Shown: positions 37,362 to 45,722, numbered from the stretch's first letter. The stretch is 64,000 bases of DNA from Ruminococcus sp. (GCA_017404145.1 JAFRCW010000007.1:1-64000), one strand, 5' to 3'. A program made the numbers and translations. Notes: generated from the letters alone by a model not told the origin.

Positions 37362-38234
37362 TTATAGTGTTTTAGCCAGTTCTTTGATATATTCTCTGAG
37401 TCCGTCGGCGACTTCTTTATGTTTGAGTCCGACCTCGATATTTGCCTGTAAGATACCTAGCTTATTGCCCATATCATATCTTTTGCCGGAGAAGTCAACA
37501 GCAGTCATACCGCAGGTTCTCGCAAGCTCTGCCATCGCGTCGGTCAGCTGGATCTCTCCGCCTGCGCCGGGCTTGGTATGCTCTAAGATATCAAAGATCT
37601 CAGGGGGAAGTACTACTCTGCCGAGAATCGAATAGAGAGAGAACATTTCTTCTTTTGTCTGAGGCTTCTCTACCATATCGGTACATTTGAAGATGTTGCC
37701 GGAGATATTCTCAACTTTGAGCGAGCTGTATTTTTTGATAGCTTCTTCCGATACTGCCTTGATACCGAGAACACCCTTGCCGTATGTACCGTATGCGTCG
37801 ATCAGTTCTTTGGTAGCGGGGATATCGCCGATGATAACATCATCTCCGTAGAGAACGGCGAAAGGATCGTTACCGATAAAGGTCTTAGCGCGCGAAACCG
37901 CATGGCCCAAGCCTTTGGTCTCGATCTGACGGATATAATGGATGTTGGCAAGCTTGTGGATATGCTCGATAGATTCCAGCAGATCGGTCTTGTTTCCTTT
38001 TTTCAGAGCATCCTCCAGTCCGTGAGAGCGATCGAAATGGTCTTCGATCACGCCTTTGCCGCGATTGGTGATGATCAAAATATCAGTGATGCCTGCCGCT
38101 ACCGCTTCTTCCACAATGTATTGGATGGCAGGCTTGTCCACGATAGGCAGCATTTCCTTGGGCATTGCTTTGGTTGCGGGAAGAATTCTTGTCCCCAGAC
38201 CCGCAGCAGGGATGACAGCTTTGGTAATTTTCAT
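37362..38234 (-). CDS. galU: UTP-glucose-1-phosphate uridylyltransferase
   Basis: A 290-residue nucleotidyltransferase that makes UDP-glucose for glycolipids, teichoic acid and capsule. N-terminal AVIPAAGLGTRILPATKAMPKEMLPI (signature and UTP loop), KPAIQYIVEEA, VLYGDD (metal Asp), MVEKPQ and GRVVLPPEIFDIL all match GalU. RBS CTGAGGTG before the ATG. The upstream gene stops nine bases earlier, so it is likely the second gene of an operon with the Prok-RING protein. Confidence 0.95.
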   Translation of the reverse strand: MKITKAVIPAAGLGTRILPATKAMPKEMLPIVDKPAIQYIVEEAVAAGITDILIITNRGKGVIEDHFDRSHGLEDALKKGNKTDLLESIEHIHKLANIHYIRQIETKGLGHAVSRAKTFIGNDPFAVLYGDDVIIGDIPATKELIDAYGTYGKGVLGIKAVSEEAIKKYSSLKVENISGNIFKCTDMVEKPQTKEEMFSLYSILGRVVLPPEIFDILEHTKPGAGGEIQLTDAMAELARTCGMTAVDFSGKRYDMGNKLGILQANIEVGLKHKEVADGLREYIKELAKTL

Positions 38235-38242
38235 ATGACACC

Positions 38243-39262
38243 TCAGAAAAAGTTAGAAATGATAAAAGGCAGATAAGTGACTGCGGCAAAAGAAATCATC
38301 AATGTTACCGCGATCGCGATATTAACGCCGCCTTTGGTTTGCAGTTTGTTTTCCGCTTCTTCGTGGGATTCGGCGGACGCCTTGACCTTGTTGATCTGTT
38401 TTTTACAGTGTACAAAATAAAGCCGGTTAAAGGTGAAACCGATGGTAATCATCAGCGCGATTCGAATCAAGTCGTAGGCGAACAGATAGTAGATCATAAA
38501 CACCTGAAGTGTCGAAAGACCGGCGGAAAAATTGACAAACTCCGACAGCGCAGACATATCGCCGAAACTCATCGCCGGCATATTATTGAGAACTTCCTGA
38601 TACGGAGCGGAGTAACTGATCGCGACATACAGTATCATCAGACCCAGCTGAACAGCGGTGATCAGCGCGCCGATCTTATACATCTTACGGTACATCAGAT
38701 AGATACCGGTGAAAAGCGCTGCGGCAAAATTAAATTTGGATTTGGAGAGCTTCTTGATATTGGAGAACACCCGGATAAAATACGGTGTATTTTGCTTGAC
38801 ATATTTTGCGGCTTCTCCCGCTGTCACACTGTCGCCGAAATCCTCGTTCTTATCAACGCCTGCCATCGGGTCAAACGGATCATAGGAGGAAAAAGGCATT
38901 CCCTGAAATCCGCCCTGTGAGTTCTGATCGTTGTTTCTCTGTGAGTTTTGAGAATACGGTCCGTTTTGTCTCTGATAACCTGCTTGTTCTTTTGTCATAG
39001 GAACGCCGCAGTGCTTGCAGAAGAACGCGTCCTTCTCATTGTGTTCTCCGCAGTTGGGACAGACATTGTCAAGTGTTGCAGAATTATCTGTATCGGTATT
39101 GAAGTCGTATCCGTCATTATGACGGTCGGCGTTGAAACACCGGTTTTCTTTTTCATAACATTCCCTGTGATGCGGTGTACCGCAGTCGGGGCAAACGACA
39201 ACATCATCGTTTGCGTGAAAATATCGGTCGCACACAGGACACTTTTTTCCTAAATAATCCAT
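38243..39262 (-). CDS. Prok-RING/zinc-ribbon membrane protein with DUF2628-like C-terminus
   Basis: About 339 residues. Residues 6-45 hold a treble-clef RING-like finger (CPVCDRYFHANDD, VVCPDCGTPHHRECY, C-x2-C ... C-x2-C-x4-H-H-x2-C), the Prok-RING_1 pattern. A second zinc ribbon CPNCGEHNEKDAFFCKHCG (about 65-85) and a Gln/Asn-rich linker follow; the C-terminal 180 residues have four hydrophobic helices (FNFAAALFTGIYLMYRKMYK start, DUF2628-like). Probably anchored with the fingers in the cytoplasm. RING-like fingers in bacteria may bind proteins, but ubiquitin-type activity is not implied. ATG 39262 follows GGAGTG; a GTG at 39274 is possible. Confidence 0.8.
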   Translation of the reverse strand: MDYLGKKCPVCDRYFHANDDVVVCPDCGTPHHRECYEKENRCFNADRHNDGYDFNTDTDNSATLDNVCPNCGEHNEKDAFFCKHCGVPMTKEQAGYQRQNGPYSQNSQRNNDQNSQGGFQGMPFSSYDPFDPMAGVDKNEDFGDSVTAGEAAKYVKQNTPYFIRVFSNIKKLSKSKFNFAAALFTGIYLMYRKMYKIGALITAVQLGLMILYVAISYSAPYQEVLNNMPAMSFGDMSALSEFVNFSAGLSTLQVFMIYYLFAYDLIRIALMITIGFTFNRLYFVHCKKQINKVKASAESHEEAENKLQTKGGVNIAIAVTLMISFAAVTYLPFIISNFF

Positions 39263-39347
39263 ATGGGTATACACTCCATTATTCTATGTCATATTATTAT
39301 AACAAATATTTCCTGAAACTGCAATATAATTTTATTTTACATTGATA

Positions 39348-39376
39348 TTTACAATTTATAGGGCTTGTATTATAAT
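39348..39376 (+). promoter_or_regulatory. Promoter of prfB
   Basis: TTTACA (39348-39353), 17-base spacer, TATAAT (39371-39376), 37 bases before the start. Confidence 0.75.
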
Positions 39377-39413
39377 AATGATCGGAAATATTTGGAATAT
39401 ATGAGGGATCATT

Positions 39414-40529
39414 ATGTTACAGTTTGAAGAACTCAGATTAAAGCTTGAAGCGAAAAAGCCGGAGATAGACGACCTTGCGTCCGCCCTCGGGCTGAATGGA
39501 ATGAAGAAAGAGATCGAACAGCTTGAAAACCGCGCCGCTGAGCCGGGTTTTTGGGATGATATGGAAACCTCTCAAAAGATTTTACAAAAGACCGCGAATC
39601 TCAAGGCGAAGGTTGAAAAATACGAAAAACTCGTTGCACAATACGAGGACGCACTGGCGCTGATTGAGCTCGGCGACGAAGCGGAGGATCTTTCTCTGAT
39701 CGAAGAAGCTGAGTCTGAAATCGAAGATATCGTGAAGAATCTCGAACGCCAAAGGCTTGAAACACTTCTGACAGGCGAATATGACAAGAATAACGCTATT
39801 CTGACATTCCACGCGGGCTCGGGCGGTACCGAGGCGCAGGACTGGGCAGAAATGCTCTACAGAATGTATACCCGCTGGGCGGCGGCTCACGGCTTTGAAG
39901 TCAAAGAGATCGACTATCTTGACGGCGACGAGGCGGGTTTGAAGAGCGCTGTTCTCTTGATCGAAGGGGAGAACGCCTACGGTTATTTGAAGAGCGAGGC
40001 AGGCGTTCACCGCTTGGTGCGTGTATCTCCCTTTGATTCCGCCGGCAGACGGCATACAAGCTTTTCTTCCTTAGAAGTGATGCCGGAGATCAACGACGAT
40101 ATCAAGGTTGAGATCCCTCCCGAAGAGATCAAAATGGATGTTTACCGCGCGTCCGGCGCAGGCGGTCAGAAAGTCAACAAAACCTCGTCCGCTGTTCGTC
40201 TGACCCATATTCCGACCGGTATCGTCGTCGCTTCTCAGGTGGAGCGTTCGCAGTATCAGAACCGCGACGTCGCGATGAAAATGCTGATCTCCAAGCTGAT
40301 GGAGATCAAAGAGCGCGAGCATCTGGAAAAGATCGAGGATATCAAGGGCGTTCAGAAGGAGATCACTTGGGGCTCTCAGATCCGTTCCTACGTCTTTATG
40401 CCGTATACAATGGTGAAAGACCATCGCACCGGCTTTGAAACAGGCAACGTTAACGCGGTAATGGACGGAGACCTTGACGGCTTCATTAACGCCTACCTCA
40501 AAGCGCTGTCTTTGGGAGAACTGAAATAA
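39414..40529 (+). CDS. prfB: Peptide chain release factor 2
   Basis: A 371-residue RF2 that ends translation at UGA and UAA. The RF2-specific tripeptide is present in RVSPFDSAGRRHTS, and the catalytic GGQ in SGAGGQKVNKTSSAVRL. The reading frame is continuous from the ATG; the programmed +1 frameshift with an in-frame TGA near codon 25, found in most bacterial prfB genes, is absent. A shared bidirectional terminator follows. Confidence 0.96.
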   Translation: MLQFEELRLKLEAKKPEIDDLASALGLNGMKKEIEQLENRAAEPGFWDDMETSQKILQKTANLKAKVEKYEKLVAQYEDALALIELGDEAEDLSLIEEAESEIEDIVKNLERQRLETLLTGEYDKNNAILTFHAGSGGTEAQDWAEMLYRMYTRWAAAHGFEVKEIDYLDGDEAGLKSAVLLIEGENAYGYLKSEAGVHRLVRVSPFDSAGRRHTSFSSLEVMPEINDDIKVEIPPEEIKMDVYRASGAGGQKVNKTSSAVRLTHIPTGIVVASQVERSQYQNRDVAMKMLISKLMEIKEREHLEKIEDIKGVQKEITWGSQIRSYVFMPYTMVKDHRTGFETGNVNAVMDGDLDGFINAYLKALSLGELK

Positions 40530-40559
40530 TACATAATTGATTGTTTTTGATAGAAAAAC

Positions 40560-40586
40560 AGGACGAAGCGTTTTGCTTCGTCCTTA
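40560..40586. terminator. Bidirectional terminator between prfB and TSCPD gene
   Basis: GGACGAAGC, GTTT, GCTTCGTCC with T-rich flanks on both strands; the two genes converge on it. Confidence 0.85.
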
Positions 40587-40590
40587 CTTT

Positions 40591-40836
40591 TTATGCGATT
40601 GCTTCTTTCAGCGCCTTAGATAACTGGTCGGGACAGGAGGTGCCTCGTCCGCCGCAGTCGATGCCCTCGAGCTTTGCGATAGCGTCAAAGACATTCATAC
40701 CCTTGACCAAAGCGCAGATACCCTGTGTGTTGCCGTGACAGCCGCCGATAAAGCGGCAATCTTTGATTGTGTTGTTATCAACTTCCACTTCGATCATTCT
40801 GGAGCATACTCCTCTGGGAACATATCTGTATTTCAT
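40591..40836 (-). CDS. TSCPD domain-containing small protein
   Basis: 81 residues carrying the TSCPD motif (CGGRGTSCPDQLSKAL) and the second conserved part GGCHGNTQGICALVKGM. This matches the TIGR03905-type stand-alone proteins; the same domain is found at the end of some ribonucleotide reductases and in NrdJ-like proteins, where cysteines may bind metal. Function unknown. AGAGAAAGGA precedes the ATG on the minus strand; it lies downstream of tRNA-Gly(CCC). Confidence 0.88.
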   Translation of the reverse strand: MKYRYVPRGVCSRMIEVEVDNNTIKDCRFIGGCHGNTQGICALVKGMNVFDAIAKLEGIDCGGRGTSCPDQLSKALKEAIA

Positions 40837-40860
40837 ACTTTTATTTTCCTTTCTCTTCAG

Positions 40861-40882
40861 TAAAAAGGACCTGCGTCCAGCA
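40861..40882 (-). terminator. Weak terminator after tRNA-Gly(CCC)
   Basis: Minus strand GGAC, GCAG, GTCC, TTTTTA. Short, so read-through into the TSCPD gene is possible. Confidence 0.5.
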
Positions 40883-40891
40883 AGCCCTGTG

Positions 40892-40966
40892 TGGAGCGGA
40901 TAACGGGGCTCGAACCCGCAACATCAACCTTGGGAAGGTTGCGCTCTACCATTGAACTACATCCGC
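40892..40966 (-). tRNA. tRNA-Gly (anticodon CCC)
   Basis: 75 bases with CCA on the minus strand. Acceptor GCGGATG/TATCCGC, anticodon loop TTCCCAA in a CAACC/GGTTG stem, T arm GCGGGTTCGAGCCCCG. Confidence 0.94.
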
Positions 40967-41099
40967 TTATTTCATACATAGTATAGATGATTTTTCCAGT
41001 GAAGTCAAGGAAATATCTGTGAATTATTCTTTAAACAGTGGTAAAGTCATAATATTTATGTTATAATGAATTTCGAAATTACTATATGGAAGATGAATT

Positions 41100-42101
41100 A
41101 TGTCATATCAAATCAATCTAGGTCAGTGGGGATCTGTTTTTGCCGTGCCTTCTTCGATCGTGGAGCAGCACCTCAAGCTTGCCACCGAGTCCTCTCTGAA
41201 AGTGATTCTTTATTTGCTGTATCATTCTAATAAGGAGAATCATATTGAATCTATCGCGAAAGCGCTGTCTGTTTCCGAAGAGGAGGTCAAAAACGCTGTA
41301 GAGTTCTGGATAGACAGAGGACTTCTGATCTCTTCTGACGGCGTTTTGACGCCTTCCGAAATAAAACAGAAAGAATCAACAGTCAAAAATGTTGATCTCC
41401 CCGTTGAAGAAAAGCCTAAGCCTCACACTGCACCGCCTCGTTCCTTACGACCGGATTCTGCTTTTGTCGCGCTGCTGCTGAAGGATGACGAGAGCTTCAG
41501 AGGCTTAATGGAAGAAGCGCAGGCCGCGTTGGATAAACCGATTTCGTCGGGGGATAATGCTGCTTTTGCGATGCTGTATCATACCTACGGACTCCCATGC
41601 GATGTGATTGCTTTATTGATCCACTACTGTGTTTCTGTCGGCAAGCCCAATATGCGCGCCATAGAGAGGATCGGTCATTCTTGGTCTGACAAGGGCATCT
41701 ATACCGTTGAACAGGCAGAAGAAGAGATCGAACGCGCAGCTTCCGGCTATCAGGCGTGGAAGCATATTTCTTCGCTGTTCGGAATCCGCAACGTCGGAAA
41801 TCCGACTCAGTCTCAGATCGATCATGCCGATCGCTGGATGAACAGCTGGAACTTTTCCGATGAAATGCTGGTGGAAGCTTACGAACGCTGCGTGAATACC
41901 AAAGGCGAGTATAATATCCGCTATATCAACGCGATCCTTTCCCGCTGGTATGAGAAAGGGATCAAATCCCTCGACGCGCTGAAAGAATCCGAAGCGAAGG
42001 TCAAAAAGCCGAAGAAAAAAAGAAGCAAATCAATGTTTTCTTCTGATAACGCATCCTATGATATCACCGAATACGAGAATAAAAGCCTGTTTGATGATTA
42101 A
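41100..42101 (+). CDS. DnaD domain replication-initiation protein
   Basis: 333 residues. N-terminal winged-helix region (about 1-85; residues near LKVILYLLYHSNKENHIESIAKAL), a variable linker, then one or two DnaB_2/DnaD domains (about 125-200 and 215-290) including YHTYGLPCDVIALLIHYC and the helical YxxxGI motif as IGHSWSDKGIYTVEQAEEEI. C-terminus is Lys/Ser-rich. DnaD/DnaB proteins help load the replicative helicase at oriC and at PriA-restart forks. Next gene, ten bases on, is the loader ATPase. Confidence 0.9.
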   Translation: MSYQINLGQWGSVFAVPSSIVEQHLKLATESSLKVILYLLYHSNKENHIESIAKALSVSEEEVKNAVEFWIDRGLLISSDGVLTPSEIKQKESTVKNVDLPVEEKPKPHTAPPRSLRPDSAFVALLLKDDESFRGLMEEAQAALDKPISSGDNAAFAMLYHTYGLPCDVIALLIHYCVSVGKPNMRAIERIGHSWSDKGIYTVEQAEEEIERAASGYQAWKHISSLFGIRNVGNPTQSQIDHADRWMNSWNFSDEMLVEAYERCVNTKGEYNIRYINAILSRWYEKGIKSLDALKESEAKVKKPKKKRSKSMFSSDNASYDITEYENKSLFDD

Positions 42102-42111
42102 GAGGTAAATT

Positions 42112-43092
42112 ATGTCATATTCCAAAGAAACTGTCAAAATCGCGAAAGAGAAGCTTTCCGATCGCCGTATGTCAGCGATCCACTACGCCGATCTCCGACG
42201 TGAGCAACTATATAAAAAGATCCCGCGTATCAGCGAGATAGAATCTGAACTTTCCGAAATCGGAGCAAAAGTTTCGCTGTGTATCCTGAAAGGGGATAGG
42301 GGCAGCGAAGAAGTCGCCGCGCTCTCACAGCGCAGTCTGAAATTGCAAGAGGAAGAAAACAATCTTTTGTATCAACACGGTTCTTCTCCCGAGGCGCTTT
42401 TACCGCATTTCACCTGCGAAAAGTGCTGTGATACCGGATATCTGGAGTTTGAAGGAAAGACAGTATTATGTGACTGCTATAAGAAATTACTCACCGATAC
42501 CGCGTGTGAACAGCTTTCCGCGGTATCTCCTTTGAAGCTTTCTACTTTTGAAGCGTTCAAATTAGATAAGTACAGCAGTTATCCTGATGCGCAGGGCAAA
42601 ATCCCACGCGACAGAATGTCCAAGATTTTTAACTATTGCCGCAATTATGCTGACAGCTTCTCACCTAATGCGAAGAGTATTCTGATGAGAGGCGCCACAG
42701 GGCTCGGCAAGACCCACTTAAGTCTTGCGATCGCCAACGACTTGTTAAAAAAAGGTTTTTCTGTTGTCTATGTTTCTGCGCCGGATATTATTCATAAATT
42801 GGAAAAGGAGCATTTTTCCGGAGATTACACCGGGGAAGAAGATTCTTTCAAAACACTGATCGACTGTGATCTTTTGATCGTTGATGATCTGGGAACAGAG
42901 TTTAAAACACCGTTTTCGGTTTCTTCTATGTATAACATTTTTAATACAAGGATTCTTGTGGATAAGCCCATGATCATGAATACCAATCTATCGGTATCTG
43001 ATCTTGAAGAGACCTATTCTCAGCGCTTCGTTTCCCGCGTAATGGGATCCTGCGATAAACTCGATTTCATCGGCACCGATTTAAGAGCATAA
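42112..43092 (+). CDS. Helicase loader ATPase (DnaC/DnaI type)
   Basis: 326 residues. The N-terminal part holds a zinc finger CEKCCDTGYLEFEG...CDCYKK (about residues 103-125), as in B. subtilis DnaI. AAA+ domain: Walker A RGATGLGKTHLSLAIA (about 195), Walker B LLIVDDLGTE, sensor MNTNLS, arginine RFVSRVMGSC. It delivers the replicative helicase together with the DnaD protein encoded just upstream. A hairpin with GTTCCTGCTTT/AAAGCGGGAAT lies after the stop. Confidence 0.92.
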   Translation: MSYSKETVKIAKEKLSDRRMSAIHYADLRREQLYKKIPRISEIESELSEIGAKVSLCILKGDRGSEEVAALSQRSLKLQEEENNLLYQHGSSPEALLPHFTCEKCCDTGYLEFEGKTVLCDCYKKLLTDTACEQLSAVSPLKLSTFEAFKLDKYSSYPDAQGKIPRDRMSKIFNYCRNYADSFSPNAKSILMRGATGLGKTHLSLAIANDLLKKGFSVVYVSAPDIIHKLEKEHFSGDYTGEEDSFKTLIDCDLLIVDDLGTEFKTPFSVSSMYNIFNTRILVDKPMIMNTNLSVSDLEETYSQRFVSRVMGSCDKLDFIGTDLRA

Positions 43093-43097
43093 TAATG

Positions 43098-43136
43098 ATA
43101 GTTCCTGCTTTTATTATATCATAAAGCGGGAATTAT
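43098..43136 (+). terminator. Probable terminator after dnaI
   Basis: AGTTCCTGCTTT, 12-base loop, AAAGCGGGAATT, then ATTTG: imperfect stem and weak T tail. Confidence 0.45.
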
Positions 43137-43155
43137 TTGTGATAGGAAAGATCAT

Positions 43156-44334
43156 ATGAAAATAACGGCAGCTAACGGAAAACTGATGATTGCATTATCC
43201 GGCAGGATCGATACCGGCAACGCCCGCACCATTGATTTCGAGATTGAGGAAGCGATTCGTACGCACGCAGGGTCGCAGGTTGTCATCGACGCTGAGAATC
43301 TTGAATATATCTCCAGCGCCGGACTGAGAATCCTTTTGAAGCTGAGCAAACGATTTGACAAACCTATTGAGGTTTTGAATGTGTCAAGAGATGTATATGA
43401 AATAATGGAAATGACCGGTTTCACCGAACTGCTGAATATTAAGAAGGCTTATCGCAAGATTAATATAGACGGAATGGAACTGATCGGAAAAGGTATGACC
43501 GGAAACGTCTACCGCGCCGATAAAGAAACCGTCATCAAAGTGTTCAACCCGAATATCAGCTTTGATATGATCATCGCTCAAGAAAATCAAAAGGCGAAAA
43601 ACGCTTTTATTTCCGGTGTTCCTACCGCGATCCCATATGATATCGTACGTGTCGGCGAATGCTACGGTACAGTATATGAACTGCTCAACGCAAAAGATTT
43701 GGTAAGCGTGATCGCAGAGGATAAGGAGCATATGGATGATTATATCCGTATATTCGCGCAGACGGTTCAAAAAATGCACACGATCGAGGTGGATCCCGAT
43801 AAGTTTCAGTCAACAAAAGTTGGATCTATCAACGCGCTCGCATATCTTTCATCTGTATTGAACGAGGATGAAATACGTAAGGTGCGCGAACTATATGAGA
43901 CCATTCCCGATCGAAACACCTTTATTCACGGCGACTGTCATATCGGCAACGCGATGTTTCAGGACGGAGAATTGATGCTGATTGATCTGGCGACGGCGGG
44001 AATGGGACATCCGATTTTTGATATGGTCAGTATGTACTCTCTTTTTGTGGAGCGCGCGAATAATCCGAAAGCGATCGCCGAAAGTCCTATTCTGTGTCAT
44101 TTTACAAAGGACGAGATGATCAGAGTCTGGAATGTTTTTATCAGAACATACCTCAATACAGATGATGAAGAGCTGATTCATAAAGCAGAAAGGCAAATCA
44201 ACGCTTTGTCTCTTGCGAGACGGCTGTTTATGGTAGTCGCTGTGCCGGGCGCGCTGAAGCCTGAAGCAATTGACGCAATGAAACAAACGATATTCGCATA
44301 TTATGACAGCGGTATGGAACCGATATGCTTTTAA
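43156..44334 (+). CDS. STAS domain fused to an APH-like kinase domain
   Basis: 392 residues. Residues 1-105 are a STAS (anti-anti-sigma-like) domain: LSGRIDTGNA, VIDAENLEYISSAGLRILL with the phosphorylatable serine position. Residues 115-390 are a phosphotransferase fold: GMTGNVYRADKETVIKVF (nucleotide loop and Lys), the Brenner motif FIHGDCHIGNAMF, and LIDLATAGMGHPIFD (metal Asp). This joins a SpoIIAA-like switch with an aminoglycoside/choline-kinase-like enzyme in one chain. It could be a self-contained partner-switching kinase or a small-molecule kinase; I cannot choose. RBS AGGAAAG; single-gene unit. Confidence 0.82.
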   Translation: MKITAANGKLMIALSGRIDTGNARTIDFEIEEAIRTHAGSQVVIDAENLEYISSAGLRILLKLSKRFDKPIEVLNVSRDVYEIMEMTGFTELLNIKKAYRKINIDGMELIGKGMTGNVYRADKETVIKVFNPNISFDMIIAQENQKAKNAFISGVPTAIPYDIVRVGECYGTVYELLNAKDLVSVIAEDKEHMDDYIRIFAQTVQKMHTIEVDPDKFQSTKVGSINALAYLSSVLNEDEIRKVRELYETIPDRNTFIHGDCHIGNAMFQDGELMLIDLATAGMGHPIFDMVSMYSLFVERANNPKAIAESPILCHFTKDEMIRVWNVFIRTYLNTDDEELIHKAERQINALSLARRLFMVVAVPGALKPEAIDAMKQTIFAYYDSGMEPICF

Positions 44335-44353
44335 CTATTCAGAATCATATTCA

Positions 44354-44391
44354 AAACGCCTGCTTGTCATCGTGACAGGCAGGCGTTTTTA
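44354..44391 (+). terminator. Terminator after STAS-kinase gene
   Basis: AACGCCTGC-TGTCA, TCG, TGACA-GCAGGCGTT, TTT: a long, strong stem. Confidence 0.85.
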
Positions 44392-44403
44392 CAGCGTAAT
44401 AAA

Positions 44404-44450
44404 AGAGAGAAACTCCCGAAAGCCACAAAATAAGCGACTTCCGAGAGTCA
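44404..44450 (-). terminator. Probable terminator of the sdpR-sdpI pair
   Basis: Minus strand ACTCTCGGAAG pairs with CTTTCGGGAGT (two wobbles), followed by TTCTCTCTTTT. Confidence 0.5.
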
Positions 44451-44542
44451 AGCACTGGTGGAGGTATTCATAACGGATTTTTATCTTATCTAATGATTCA
44501 GCGAGCATAGAATTTGTAAAGACAAATTCGGTTGTAATAGCA

Positions 44543-45202
44543 TTATTCTGTCGTATGATTATTATTTTTCGCCGCAACATAAGAATATATAGTATCTATT
44601 ACAGCAATACCTATTATTAATCCTATCATCAAAAAAACATTCGGGAATAGAAACGCTAAAATGAATAATATTATGCCAAGTACCATCATAGAAGCTCCGC
44701 CGAACAGCTGACATTTTTTCCATACAGCATCGTTGCTCATACTCCATTTTGTTCTCAATCCGATAAACGAGTTTTTTCTTGACATCGGCATCAGGTTTCC
44801 GATAAAGATAAACAGCACACCGAAGATCAACATTATTATTCTTTCAATAAGGAAAATACCCGAGTTAATATTACTCAAGCTGCTGCTCTGGATATAAAGA
44901 ATATAATAATCCAATGCATTAAACGCAAGAATAAAAGCAATGCCGATATCCAGCGTAAGCTTTTTGTTGAGTTCATTTTTCATAAAGATCCCGGGCAGTA
45001 AAAAGACTAAACTCAGAACAAGTATTGCAACCGGGAAAATCAAAACTTCAATCTTGCTTCCGTAACGGTCAACCGTAAAATCGGCTCCGTAATGCGCAGG
45101 GATTTGTTCGGGCAGAAAAGCCAGCGCGATCAAACTGACTATCAGCGGTAGAACCGCAATGGATAAAAGTAATATTATTTTAATTTTCATTGTTTTCATC
45201 AT
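44543..45202 (-). CDS. SdpI family membrane protein (DUF1648 plus SdpI domain)
   Basis: 219 residues, six hydrophobic helices. The first part has the DUF1648 pattern LPEQIPAHYGADFTVDRYGSK; the second the SdpI domain with GNLMPMSRKNSFIGLRTKWSMSNDAVWKKCQLFGG. In B. subtilis SdpI gives immunity to the killing peptide SdpC and relays its presence to SdpR. No SdpC-like gene is nearby, so here it may guard against other peptides or act in another envelope role. ATG 45202 follows AAAGGAGAAAAG within the end of the regulator gene. Confidence 0.9.
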   Translation of the reverse strand: MMKTMKIKIILLLSIAVLPLIVSLIALAFLPEQIPAHYGADFTVDRYGSKIEVLIFPVAILVLSLVFLLPGIFMKNELNKKLTLDIGIAFILAFNALDYYILYIQSSSLSNINSGIFLIERIIMLIFGVLFIFIGNLMPMSRKNSFIGLRTKWSMSNDAVWKKCQLFGGASMMVLGIILFILAFLFPNVFLMIGLIIGIAVIDTIYSYVAAKNNNHTTE

Positions 45203-45467
45203 TCTTTTCTCCTTTCAAAGCGTCCAACCATACTATAAGCTCTCCGAGAACGGAAAGATTCAGCTCATAGTAAATATAGTTTTTATATTTTGTTTCATAA
45301 ATTATATCCGCTTTTTTCAGCTTTGACAGATGATATGACAGTGCCTGCGGAGTAATGCCGATGTGATCTGCCAAATCTCCTGTGCTTATTTTACCTTCAC
45401 GCAGTTTCATAATAATAGCTCTGCGTGTGTCATCAGCTAAAGCGGAAAGAATTTTGTTGATAGACAC
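45180..45467 (-). CDS. SdpR/ArsR-family winged-helix autorepressor
   Basis: 95 residues, ArsR-type winged helix: ILSALADDTRRAIIMKLREGKISTGDLADHIGITPQALSYHLSKLKKADII (recognition helix PQALSYHLSKL). No metal-binding cysteines, as in SdpR. GTG 45467 is chosen because GGAGTGA lies five bases upstream; a GTG at 45476 falls on that site. It overlaps sdpI by 23 bases. A nine-base inverted repeat just upstream (45480-45509) is the likely operator. Confidence 0.88.
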   Translation of the reverse strand: MSINKILSALADDTRRAIIMKLREGKISTGDLADHIGITPQALSYHLSKLKKADIIYETKYKNYIYYELNLSVLGELIVWLDALKGEKNDENNEN

Positions 45468-45479
45468 GGGATTCACTCC

Positions 45480-45509
45480 AATCTATTTCAAATCTTTCTT
45501 AAATAGATT
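45480..45509 (-). promoter_or_regulatory. Putative operator of the SdpR-like repressor
   Basis: AATCTATTT (45480-45488) and AAATAGATT (45501-45509), perfect nine-base arms with a 12-base spacer, just before the regulator's ribosome binding site. Confidence 0.6.
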
Positions 45510-45571
45510 ATATGATCAAAAACGCAAATTGTCAAGAACTATTTAAAATAATTTTTAAATACTACGCAATA

Positions 45572-45610
45572 AAAAAGAGTGTCCATAACTTAAATCCGTT
45601 ATGAACACTC
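45572..45610 (-). terminator. Terminator after tRNA-Pro
   Basis: Minus strand GAGTGTTCATAAC, eight-base loop, GTTATGGACACTC, TTTTTT: a 13-base stem with one mismatch. Confidence 0.8.
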
Positions 45611-45614
45611 ATAC

Positions 45615-45691
<77 letters not shown>

Positions 45692-45697
45692 AAAAGA

Positions 45698-45718
45698 TAA
45701 GCCCCGACGGATCGGGGC
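45698..45718 (-). terminator. Hairpin between tRNA-Gln and tRNA-Pro
   Basis: GCCCCGA, four-base loop, TCGGGGC. Without a strong T-run on the minus strand (TTATCTTTT follows), so it may be a processing stem or weak terminator. Confidence 0.45.
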
Positions 45719-45722
45719 CTCT

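Noticed and set aside
39414-39500. Search for the RF2 frameshift site
   Set aside because: No in-frame TGA or CTT-T slip site is seen; the frame is continuous.
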